Source of the DNA: an uncultured Prevotellaceae bacterium
Lineage (GTDB): Bacteria > Bacteroidota > Bacteroidia > Bacteroidales > Bacteroidaceae
Length of the DNA: 64,000 nucleotides
Assembly (NCBI GenBank): GCA_902780635.1
Contig: CACZGH010000029.1
Coordinates: 1 to 64,000, forward strand
Reading direction: 5' to 3'
Shown in pieces: positions 41,300-48,299 of this stretch. Within the stretch, counting starts at the first letter, position 1. Every line of letters begins with the position of its first letter. The translations under genes were made by a program, and so were the position numbers. The notes under the pieces are model-generated. The model saw only the letters and a program-made list of their open reading frames with translations. It was not told where the DNA came from and searched no databases.

Positions 41300-41479
41300 A
41301 TGAACAGAAAAAAAGCCCTGTTGTTGGTCTCTTTGATTGAGATGATCGTAATCCTCATCATTACCGTGTTGTATGTCATGCAACTGATACCTTTCAAACT
41401 CTTCATCACACTGCTCGTCCTGGTGGCTATGCTGACATCCACCTTGGTCTTCGCCATCATACGCAAATTCAATTCTTAG
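41300..41479 (+). CDS. Small two-helix membrane protein, 59 aa
   Basis: An open frame of 59 residues that begins MNRKKALLLVSLIEMIVILI and continues as ITVLYVMQLIPFKLFITLLV, LVAMLTSTLVFAIIRKFNS. Two transmembrane helices (about 7-27 and 32-52) are separated by a short loop, with positive residues at both ends, so both termini are cytoplasmic. It sits in the same direction between the phosphodiesterase and rfbB, 20 bases before the latter, and fits the operon. No family was recognised. The hydrophobic pattern and the spacing support a real gene. Confidence 0.6.
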   Translation: MNRKKALLLVSLIEMIVILIITVLYVMQLIPFKLFITLLVLVAMLTSTLVFAIIRKFNS

Positions 41480-41499
41480 CATACAAAAAACAAAATCAT

Positions 41500-42633
41500 A
41501 TGAGAACCATCGTCATTACCGGCGGCGCCGGCTTTATCGGGAGCCATGTGGTGCGCCTTTTCGTCAACAAATACCCCGACTATCACATCATCAACCTCGA
41601 CAAACTGACCTACGCCGGCAACTTAGCCAACCTGCGCGACATCGAAGACAAACCCAACTATGAGTTTGTGCGCATGGACATCTGCGACTTTGAGGCTTTC
41701 TACCAACTCATGCAAGACAAAAAAGTGGATGGCATCATCCACCTGGCAGCAGAGAGCCATGTCGACCGCTCCATTAAAGACCCCTTCACCTTTGCCAAAA
41801 CCAACGTGATGGGTACCCTCTCACTCCTCCAGGCCGCCAAACTCTACTGGGAGTCGCTGCCAGAGCGCTATGAGGGCAAACGGTTCTACCATATCTCCAC
41901 CGACGAGGTGTATGGTGCACTCGAACTGACACACCCTGAAGGCATCAAGCCACCCTTCAGCACCACGGCATCATCAGCAGAACATCATCTGGCCTATGGA
42001 GAGCAGTTCTTCTTAGAGACCACCAAATACAACCCCCACTCCCCCTACTCCGCCGCCAAGGCCTCCAGCGACCACTTCGTGCGCGCCTACCACGACACCT
42101 ATGGTATGCCCGTCATCGTGACCAACTGCTCCAACAACTACGGCCCTTACCAGTTCCCAGAGAAACTCATCCCTCTCTTTATCAACAATATACGTCACCG
42201 CAAACCTCTGCCTGTCTACGGCAAAGGCGAGAACGTGCGCGACTGGCTCTTCGTCGAAGACCACGCCCGTGCCATCGACCTCATCTTCCATGAGGGACTC
42301 ATCGCAGAGACCTACAACATCGGCGGCTTCAACGAGTGGAAAAACATCGACATTATCAAAGTGCTCATCAATACCGTAGACCGGCTGCTCGGACGAAAAG
42401 AAGGCGAGGACATGAATCTCATCACCTTCGTCACCGACCGCGCCGGGCACGACCTGCGCTATGCCATCGACTCCACCAAGCTGCAGCGTGAACTGGGCTG
42501 GGAGCCGTCGCTCCAATTTGAGGAGGGCATCGAAAAGACCGTGCGCTGGTATCTCGACAACCAGGAGTGGCTCGACAACGTGACCTCCGGCGACTACCAG
42601 AAGTATTACGAGAACATGTACGCCAACAGATAA
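41500..42633 (+). CDS. rfbB: dTDP-glucose 4,6-dehydratase
   Basis: A 377-residue short-chain dehydrogenase that converts dTDP-glucose into dTDP-4-keto-6-deoxyglucose, the branch point for dTDP-deoxysugars. It shows the Rossmann motif VITGGAGFIGSHVVRLF, NLDKLTYAGN, HLAAESHVDRSI, STDEVYG (catalytic Thr and Asp/Glu), PYSAAKASSDHFVRAY (Tyr-x3-Lys) and NNYGPYQFPEKLIP. An insertion after STDEVYG (residues about 145-185) makes it a little longer than typical RmlB (about 350). It is followed two bases after its stop by a 3,4-ketoisomerase gene, so the pathway goes on to a 3-keto sugar rather than to rhamnose. Confidence 0.93.
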   Translation: MRTIVITGGAGFIGSHVVRLFVNKYPDYHIINLDKLTYAGNLANLRDIEDKPNYEFVRMDICDFEAFYQLMQDKKVDGIIHLAAESHVDRSIKDPFTFAKTNVMGTLSLLQAAKLYWESLPERYEGKRFYHISTDEVYGALELTHPEGIKPPFSTTASSAEHHLAYGEQFFLETTKYNPHSPYSAAKASSDHFVRAYHDTYGMPVIVTNCSNNYGPYQFPEKLIPLFINNIRHRKPLPVYGKGENVRDWLFVEDHARAIDLIFHEGLIAETYNIGGFNEWKNIDIIKVLINTVDRLLGRKEGEDMNLITFVTDRAGHDLRYAIDSTKLQRELGWEPSLQFEEGIEKTVRWYLDNQEWLDNVTSGDYQKYYENMYANR

Positions 42634-42635
42634 AC

Positions 42636-43052
42636 ATGACAGGCGCTATAGGACATATCATCAACCTGCCCAAAATCTTTGACCCGCGGGGCAACCTCAC
42701 CGTGGCAGAACAACTGGCGCAGGTGCCTTTCGAGGTGGCACGTGTCTACTGGACCTATGACGTGCCGTCGGGAGAGAGCCGGGGCGGACACGCACACCGC
42801 CGCTGCGAGGAAATGATCGTGGCCGTGAGTGGCTCCTTCGACGTCACCCTCGACAACGGCACGGAGCGACAGACCTTCCACCTCAACCATCCCTATCAGG
42901 CTCTCTATGTGGGCACTGGCATCTGGCGCACCCTCGACGACTTCTCCTCTGGCGCCGTCTGCCTCGTTCTGGCCTCGTTGCCTTTCGAGGAGGAAGATTA
43001 CATCCGTGAATATGACGAATACCTGGAATATATCAAATGCTGGAAATCGTAA
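42636..43052 (+). CDS. FdtA/QdtA-like sugar 3,4-ketoisomerase
   Basis: A 138-residue single-domain cupin of the FdtA/WxcM-like family, which shifts the keto group of dTDP-4-keto-6-deoxyglucose to C3. Motifs are LPKIFDPRGNLTVAEQ, VARVYWTYDVPSGESRGGHA, HRRCEEMIVAVSGSFDVTLD and WRTLDDFSSGAVCLVLAS. The HAH pair in RGGHAHRR is the usual catalytic site. The ATG at 42636 is used; a longer frame starts inside rfbB and is rejected. Its start lies two bases beyond the rfbB stop, and its end overlaps the next gene by 16 bases. The aminotransferase expected to act next is missing from this window. Confidence 0.85.
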   Translation: MTGAIGHIINLPKIFDPRGNLTVAEQLAQVPFEVARVYWTYDVPSGESRGGHAHRRCEEMIVAVSGSFDVTLDNGTERQTFHLNHPYQALYVGTGIWRTLDDFSSGAVCLVLASLPFEEEDYIREYDEYLEYIKCWKS

Positions 43053-43981
43053 GATATACTCCTGACAGAATGGCTGAGTGGAATCAGCTGGTGGCGCGGT
43101 CGAAGAATGGCACTTTCCTCTTCGACCGCCGCTATATGGACTACCATGCCGACCGTTTCACCGACCACTCCCTCCTCTTCTATCACAAAGGCCGGCTCTA
43201 TGCAGTCCTGCCCGCCAATGCCGACGGCGACACACTCTGGTCACACCAGGGACTCACCTACGGCGGTCTCATCATCGGCAAGGAGGCTACTGTAGAACAT
43301 GTCTGCGACATCTTCCAGGCGCTTCTCGCATACCTCCGCAGTCAGGGTTTCCACCGCATGGTCTACAAAGCCATCCCCTCCATCTACCACCGTCTGCCAG
43401 CAGAGGAGGATCTCTATGCGCTCGTCAATGTCTGCGGCGCGCACATCATCGTGCGCCATATTTCGTCCACCATCCTTCTCAGTCATCCGTTGCCTTTCAC
43501 CGAAGCACGCCGTTCAGGACTGCGCAAAGCCACCGCTGCCGCATTGCGTGTGGAGGAGCGCGGCGCAGAGGGCATCGACGCTTTCTGGCAGGTGCTCCGC
43601 AACAACCTCCACGACAAGTATGGAGCATGTCCTGTACATACGGAGGAAGAAATGCGGTTGCTCATGGGCCGTTTCCCAGAAAACATCCGCCTCTTCACCG
43701 TCAGCGACGGTCAGGAGACGTTGGCCGGCACACTGCTTTATGTCACGCCGCAAGTGACCCACACGCAGTATATCTCAGCATCCGCCAAAGGCAAAAAGAC
43801 AGGCGCTCTTGACCTGTTGTTCGATCATATTTTAAATAAGGTGTCACACCCCACACGGTTTTTCGACTTCGGAAAATCCAGCGACGGTGACGGACACGAC
43901 CTCAACCGACCCCTCATTTTCCAAAAAGAAGGTTTCGGCGCACGTGGCATCTGCTATGATTGGTATGAGGTAATGTGCTGA
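43037..43981 (+). CDS. GNAT/FemAB-like acetyltransferase
   Basis: A 314-residue cytoplasmic protein related to the BioF2-like/FemAB acyltransferases (Acetyltransf_6). An N-terminal GNAT-like half (NGTFLFDRRYMDYHADRFTD, YAVLPANADGDTLWSHQGLT, YGGLIIG) precedes a second half with LFTVSDGQETLAGTLLYVTP, THTQYISASAKGKKTGALDL and FFDFGKSSDGDGHDLNRPLI. In deoxysugar clusters, related enzymes N-acylate an amino sugar. That fits the ketoisomerase next door, although the aminotransferase is not here. The gene overlaps its upstream neighbour by 16 bases and is the last gene of the run; a 25-base inverted repeat follows the stop. Confidence 0.8.
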   Translation: MLEIVRYTPDRMAEWNQLVARSKNGTFLFDRRYMDYHADRFTDHSLLFYHKGRLYAVLPANADGDTLWSHQGLTYGGLIIGKEATVEHVCDIFQALLAYLRSQGFHRMVYKAIPSIYHRLPAEEDLYALVNVCGAHIIVRHISSTILLSHPLPFTEARRSGLRKATAAALRVEERGAEGIDAFWQVLRNNLHDKYGACPVHTEEEMRLLMGRFPENIRLFTVSDGQETLAGTLLYVTPQVTHTQYISASAKGKKTGALDLLFDHILNKVSHPTRFFDFGKSSDGDGHDLNRPLIFQKEGFGARGICYDWYEVMC

Positions 43982-43983
43982 AG

Positions 43984-44060
43984 GTAGGAGGTCGGGCCTC
44001 CGAGCCCGACGGTTAAGAACTTTTTGGAGCTTTTGCGGGCTCGGAGGCCCGCACTCCTAC
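43984..44060. repeat. 25-bp inverted repeat, REP-like or terminator
   Basis: The arms 43984-44008 and 44036-44060 pair over 25 bases with one two-base mismatch; the conserved core is CGGGCCTCCGAGCCCG. The loop is 27 bases. It lies right after the stop of the last gene in the operon, so it may end transcription. The GC-rich arms contrast with the surrounding AT-rich DNA, and the core looks like a REP element. Confidence 0.65.
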
Positions 44061-44159
44061 AATTTGCACATTGTTTTTCTCTCTTTTTTGAGGGTGCTTT
44101 AGCACCTTTTTCTTCCTTTTTCACCCTTTTTTATCTTTATTTTCTTTTTGATATCAAGC

Positions 44160-44560
44160 AGTTAGCTTGAAAGGGTCACAACCAACCCTCCCCTTCCTTA
44201 TCCTAGGCCCTTCCCCTTTCCAGGGAAAGGGATGCAACCTCTCCTATCCAGTCGCTCGTACATTAAGGTATGCTCGACCCATCAAAGGGTCGGCATGGTT
44301 GTTGACGCAACAAAGTTGCGATGGTTCATGCGGGCAAGCCCGCCACGCCTGTACAAGGGCGGCCTGAAGGGCCAGCAGCTATTAGCCCTGGGCAACGCCC
44401 TGGGGATTGTGAGCCACAGATGTAAGGTTCGCCCTGAAAGGGCATAAGAACCAACAAACTCTTTTTTATGCTTTTGCCCTTTCAGGGCGATTTCTCCCGT
44501 CTTGTATCTAAACCACAGGGCGTTGCCCTGGGCTAATTGCTCATTGCCCTTTCAGGGCGT
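44160..44560. repeat. Cluster of dispersed palindromic repeats
   Basis: This gap of more than 800 bases contains no gene. It holds three copies of the palindrome CGCCCTGAAAGGGC or its reverse (44430, 44475, 44545). A larger 25-base inverted pair, 44381-44405 with 44513-44537, has the core GGGCAACGCCCTG and encloses two of them. A CCCTTTCC-AGGGAAAGGG motif lies at about 44206-44230. The nested order would fold as one long cruciform. Such units are known as intergenic repeats in Bacteroidetes. No transposase is adjacent. Confidence 0.65.
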
Positions 44561-44753
44561 ATCAGGCTTATGAGGTTTGGTAATCTCTCGAAAAGCGAAT
44601 GGCAAACAGCCAATAGCCTAATAACTTGAGCCTGCAAAAGTTGAATATTCTTCTTATTATCAGGCTGTTAGTTTAAGAGAGTCACGAGTTTAAGCTATGA
44701 CTGAGCTGCTAGTAATGATACGGGGAAGTCTTAAAAAACCTTAAACGGAATCA

Positions 44754-44802
44754 TTTTTATAGTACTATGTATTGCAAGGTACTATAAAAATCTATATCTT
44801 TG
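44754..44802 (+). promoter_or_regulatory. PadR promoter with overlapping operator
   Basis: A perfect 12-base inverted repeat, TTTTTATAGTAC (44754-44765) and GTACTATAAAAA (44779-44790), has a 13-base spacer. The promoter lies inside it: ATTG (44771-44774) as -33, a 20-base spacer and TATCTTTG (44795-44802). Binding of a dimer would block the -33. Autorepression by the PadR protein encoded next is the likely meaning. Confidence 0.75.
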
Positions 44803-44843
44803 CATCGTTGTTAGGACAATCACCCCTGACGCAGAAGAAAATC

Positions 44844-45182
44844 ATGAACATAGACAACGCAAAATCACAAATGAGAAAGGGGATGCTCGAATATTGCGTC
44901 CTGCTATTGCTCAGGCGACAGGCGTCGTATGCCAACGACATCATCAAGCAGTTGAAAGACGCCCACCTGATAGTGGTAGAAGGAACCCTCTACCCACTTC
45001 TCACCCGTCTGAAAAACGACGGTCTGCTCACCTACGAATGGAAAGAGTCCATGCAAGGTCCACCCAGGAAATACTATGACCTGACCGACGAAGGCGCCCT
45101 CGCCCTGAAAGCCATGGACGAGACCTGGCTCTCCCTCTCTGGCACCATCGAACTCCTCAAAAGCAGAATCACAGCCTATTAA
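44844..45182 (+). CDS. PadR-family transcriptional regulator
   Basis: A 112-residue winged-helix repressor. MRKGMLEYCVLLLLRRQASY ANDIIKQL is the family N-terminal helix pair (written here in two parts), and VEGTLYPLLTRLKNDGLLTY is the recognition helix and wing lead-in. PPRKYYDLTDEGALALK forms the wing. The short C-terminal helix (WLSLSGTIELLKSR) is the dimer arm of the PadR-s2 subgroup. The ATG at 44844 is used because the promoter at 44771-44802 rules out an earlier TTG. It is followed 51 bases later by a PspC-domain gene; a PadR plus PspC pair is common in Bacteroidetes and suggests an envelope-stress response. Confidence 0.9.
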   Translation: MNIDNAKSQMRKGMLEYCVLLLLRRQASYANDIIKQLKDAHLIVVEGTLYPLLTRLKNDGLLTYEWKESMQGPPRKYYDLTDEGALALKAMDETWLSLSGTIELLKSRITAY

Positions 45183-45233
45183 CAAAAGCCCTGGAATCAT
45201 CCAGCCCCATCAAAAATTCAAAAAAAACAAGAT

Positions 45234-46934
45234 ATGAAAAAGAATATTTCAGTAAACATTTTCGGGACCCTCTACCCGATCGATGAAGATGCTTACGAGC
45301 TGCTTCAGAAATACAATGCCAACATGCGGTCGTACTACAGCCGCAGAGAGGGCGGTGAGGAGATTGCCGACGACGTGGAGCACCGCGTGGCAGAGCTACT
45401 CACGGAGTTGCGCTCACAGGGTGTCATGGCCATCACCATCGAACACATCACCGAGATCATCAACCGTATCGGCGACCCACAGCAGATGGACGAGACCAGC
45501 GAGTCTGCCGACAACAACACATCGGCTGAGGACAACACCCGTGCACAGTTCACTGGCGACCAAACTGACAGCACCAGCGACAGCGGCACCTACAGCCAAC
45601 ACACTGGCACCACGCCACCGCCGCCTCCACCCTACAGCGACGGCATTGCCGACAAGAAACTCTTCCGCGACCCCGAAGACCGCATCCTCGGCGGTGTGCT
45701 CTCAGGACTGTCACACTATTTCGGCATCAAAGATCCATTGCTGTTGCGCATCATCACCGTGCTGCTCGGACTCCTCTCCCTCAGCACCATCGCCATCCTC
45801 TACGTCATCGCATGGATCCTGATACCTGAAGCCATTACACCGGAGGACCGCCTCCGGATGTATGGCAAACCTGTCAACGCCAAAAGCCTCAATGAGGAAC
45901 TACTCCGTGGCGTACACTCCGCCAGCAACTTCGTCAGCGATCCCCGGCATCAGGACACAGCACGCGGCTGTCTCTCGGCCTTGCTCAAATTCATCGTCAT
46001 CTGCATCGCCATCTTCGTCTGCTCCATCCTGGGCCTCATTCTGCTCACCATCATAGCCGCCATCACAGGCATTGGCATCGCCTCAGTCGTCAGTCCCTCG
46101 GCCATGGGCATCGTTGAGTTAGACTCCTTCAGTGCCATGATAGCTGCCCTGCCTGTCTGGCTCGTCGCACTCTGCACCCTCAGCGGACTGCTGCTGGTGG
46201 GCATCCCTCTCTATGCCATCATCAGAGCCGTCTTCGGCAGCAACAAACAACCACTTGCACCCTCTGTCAAGACTGGGCTCCTCATCACATGGCTCGCCTC
46301 CATCGCCATCCTCATCGGCTCGACCATCGCCATCATGAAAGTAGGGCATGAAAAATTCATCTCCATAGAGAAAGAACGAAACACCCGCGATGGCATCTAC
46401 CTGAAGTCTGACGGATGGTCGCTGCTCAATCATCAGGGATGGGAAGTGGCAGAGATGAAAGGTGTCAGTTCATGGATCAGCGAATGGGGACTCAGACACG
46501 ATGGCGACCACGACAGATACATCAAACTGGAAGCTGACGACAACCCCAACGACATGAAATATGACCTCCGCCAGAGTCGGCAGATCAAACCTGGAAAATA
46601 TGTCATTGAAGGATATGTCAAAGCCGACGGTCTGGGCAACGCGCTCTACGTGATCCTGCCGGGCAGTGGACAAGAAGTATGCGTAGACATACCGGCATAC
46701 GTCGACCATGGCAACATCGTGGAGACAGACACCACCAATGGTGAAAACGGCATAGAACTCGACAGCCGCGACAACGGGCGGCGCAAATGGACCCACGTGG
46801 AGAAACCTTTTGAGGTGACACAAGAGGGAACCCTCGTCTATGGCATCACCAACAATCCTGCCTATACCCTCTCTCCATGGAGCAGCAGAGAAGTCTCCAT
46901 CAGTGGCATAGCCATCAGAAAGGTGGAAGAGTAG
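45234..46934 (+). CDS. PspC-domain membrane protein
   Basis: A 566-residue protein. An N-terminal domain (MKKNISVNIFGTLYPIDEDA, then EIADDVEHRVAELLTELRSQ; about 1-100) resembles the anti-sigma/HAAS-like fold typical of Bacteroidetes PspC proteins. After a Thr/Pro linker the PspC domain (KKLFRDPEDRILGGVLSGLS, then KDPLLLRIITVLLGLL) lies at about 140-205. Three or four more transmembrane helices follow (KFIVICIAIFVCSILGLILL; AALPVWLVALCTLSGLLLVG; GLLITWLASIAILIGSTIAI). The C-terminal 190 residues form a soluble extracytoplasmic domain with beta-strand character. It is the target of the PadR operon and ends at the palindromic terminator at 46941. Confidence 0.85.
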   Translation: MKKNISVNIFGTLYPIDEDAYELLQKYNANMRSYYSRREGGEEIADDVEHRVAELLTELRSQGVMAITIEHITEIINRIGDPQQMDETSESADNNTSAEDNTRAQFTGDQTDSTSDSGTYSQHTGTTPPPPPPYSDGIADKKLFRDPEDRILGGVLSGLSHYFGIKDPLLLRIITVLLGLLSLSTIAILYVIAWILIPEAITPEDRLRMYGKPVNAKSLNEELLRGVHSASNFVSDPRHQDTARGCLSALLKFIVICIAIFVCSILGLILLTIIAAITGIGIASVVSPSAMGIVELDSFSAMIAALPVWLVALCTLSGLLLVGIPLYAIIRAVFGSNKQPLAPSVKTGLLITWLASIAILIGSTIAIMKVGHEKFISIEKERNTRDGIYLKSDGWSLLNHQGWEVAEMKGVSSWISEWGLRHDGDHDRYIKLEADDNPNDMKYDLRQSRQIKPGKYVIEGYVKADGLGNALYVILPGSGQEVCVDIPAYVDHGNIVETDTTNGENGIELDSRDNGRRKWTHVEKPFEVTQEGTLVYGITNNPAYTLSPWSSREVSISGIAIRKVEE

Positions 46935-46940
46935 AAGACA

Positions 46941-46984
46941 AATACCCGGCACCAACCCCGAGCTCGGGGTTGGTGCCGGGTATT
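46941..46984. terminator. 44-base perfect palindrome, bidirectional terminator
   Basis: A perfect inverted repeat of 44 bases with arms starting AATACCCGGCACCAACCCCG around a central AGCT. It lies seven bases after the stop of the PspC gene and five bases before the stop of the convergent barrel gene. A short T-run (TATTTTTATT) follows on the plus strand. Confidence 0.85.
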
Positions 46985-46988
46985 TTTA

Positions 46989-47693
46989 TTACAATTTATA
47001 CCCCACTGTGAAAGTGAAAAAGCGGTTTTTCTCCTTGGGTAAGGACTTGTCTTTGTATGTGCTGCAGAACCCTAAATGATAACGTAAGTCGAGCACCACA
47101 TTCATATACTCATATGACGCGCCGATAGGAATGGAGAAGTCAAACTGACGTCGGAAGTCCTTCACATCCACATCCGTCTTCAGTTTGCTGTCCACCTCGC
47201 GTGTCCCATCATTTTTCAACGTGAAATTCGTTTCATTATAACTCACACGGGCGTTAACCAAAAAGCCAAACTGCACACCCACTTTTATCGCCAAGCCCTC
47301 CATCACATATTGGTTGACCATCAGCGGCAACTGCACATAGTCGAACTTCTCCCGATATTGGTCAGTGCTCACCATCACATCTTTCTCTTTTTGCTCAAAG
47401 TCGCTGAAACGACATCCCTGCTGCGAATAGAATGCTCCCACCGAGAAACTCGTCAGCGGAAAAGCCTGATACTCCAAGTCCAGTCCTCCGGCAAAGCGCG
47501 GGTTGTACTTCGATTTGATGACCGTCTCATTACCATTACTGCCAGAAAGCGTAACAACAACCTCATTATTAGAGAGATTGGCTATACAAGCACCTACACG
47601 GGGCACCAAAGAAAAAGTGCCTTTGGGTCGCTGAGCATCCACATTCAGAGTCAGCAGACACATACAAACTACAATAAAAATCTTTCTCATCAT
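46989..47693 (-). CDS. Outer-membrane beta-barrel protein (PorT-like)
   Basis: An exported protein of about 235 residues. The signal peptide is FIVVCMCLLTLNVDAQ. The mature part has alternating hydrophobic strands (GTFSLVPRVGACIANLSNNE, RFAGGLDLEYQAFPLTSFSV, FDYVQLPLMVNQYVMEGLAI, FDFSIPIGASYEYMNVVLDL) and ends FFTFTVGYKL with a terminal aromatic pattern of outer-membrane barrels. This fits the OMP_b-brl_2 (PorT) family. The double ATG at 47693/47690 is used; a frame starting at 47726 adds residues from repeat-like DNA with no signal function. It is a single gene, convergent with the PspC gene. Confidence 0.82.
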   Translation of the reverse strand: MMRKIFIVVCMCLLTLNVDAQRPKGTFSLVPRVGACIANLSNNEVVVTLSGSNGNETVIKSKYNPRFAGGLDLEYQAFPLTSFSVGAFYSQQGCRFSDFEQKEKDVMVSTDQYREKFDYVQLPLMVNQYVMEGLAIKVGVQFGFLVNARVSYNETNFTLKNDGTREVDSKLKTDVDVKDFRRQFDFSIPIGASYEYMNVVLDLRYHLGFCSTYKDKSLPKEKNRFFTFTVGYKL

Positions 47694-47740
47694 TTTAGTC
47701 TTTTTGAGGAGCTCTTCATTCACCATTTATCATTGTCAGA

Positions 47741-47760
47741 CTCCTCAACTCCTATAACTA
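47741..47760. repeat. Short AACT-phased repeat
   Basis: Two and a half units, CTCCTCAACTCCTATAACT, just upstream of the barrel gene. A minor member of the AGTT/AACT octamer family. Confidence 0.35.
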
Positions 47761-47823
47761 TAACGCCAACACACAACCGAATATTACATTTTGCTGACAT
47801 TAAACACCATTTAACTGAAAATT

Positions 47824-47855
47824 GTTGCAAGCGATATAAAAAATGATTACTTTTG
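47824..47855 (+). promoter_or_regulatory. Consensus promoter of the secreted-protein pair
   Basis: GTTG (47824-47827), 20 bases, then TACTTTTG (47848-47855). The leader to the ATG at 47904 is about 40 bases. Confidence 0.7.
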
Positions 47856-47903
47856 CAAAATCAAGCAATGAATTAAAATTTTCACTCTATCTATCATACT
47901 ATT

Positions 47904-48299
47904 ATGAGACGAGTACTCACGATCATGACTGCGGTGGCATTTTGTATCCTTACGCAAGCCGCCGACTACAATTTCTTAATCATTGAGACCAATGATGGCA
48001 CGGCATACAGTCTGACGGCGACAGGTCAGACCATCACTTTCGCCAATGGCAACCTCGTCTCCTCCGACGGCACCACCATCCCACTGGCAGCCCTCTCGAA
48101 GATGTATTTTTCCGAGACTTCCGGCGTCAGGGAAATCAACAGCACGACAGTAGCAGATGGCGCTCTGACCGTTTACACCACTACTGGCGCCCTTGTAGGA
48201 CGCTTTGACAATGCGACAGCAGCGAAAAACTCCCTGCGCAAAGGCGTGTACGTGATGAAACAACAAAATGGTGTATCTATTAAAATGGCTGTGAAATGA
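47904..48299 (+). CDS. Small secreted protein with Prevotella-type tail
   Basis: A 131-residue exported protein. The signal peptide is VLTIMTAVAFCILTQAAD. The mature part reads IETNDGTAYSLTATGQTITF, ANGNLVSSDGTTIPLAALSK and MYFSETSGVREIN, a strand-rich module that recurs in small Prevotella exported proteins. The C-terminal half (GALTVYTTTGALVGRFDNAT, then LRKGVYVMKQQNGVSIKMAVK) is the GVYVMK-type tail also found, in variant form, in the FN3 protein and the C10 protease of this window. The stop codon overlaps the ATG of the next gene by four bases. The two products are therefore made together. The function is unknown. Confidence 0.7.
   Translation: MRRVLTIMTAVAFCILTQAADYNFLIIETNDGTAYSLTATGQTITFANGNLVSSDGTTIPLAALSKMYFSETSGVREINSTTVADGALTVYTTTGALVGRFDNATAAKNSLRKGVYVMKQQNGVSIKMAVK

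Noticed and set aside
44167-44367. A 66-codon frame in the repeat cluster
   Set aside because: It translates palindromic repeats and has no leader or conserved segment.
44001-44843. Search for tRNA, RNase P or 6S RNA in the largest gap
   Set aside because: No cloverleaf, CCA end or conserved core was found; only palindromic repeats are visible.
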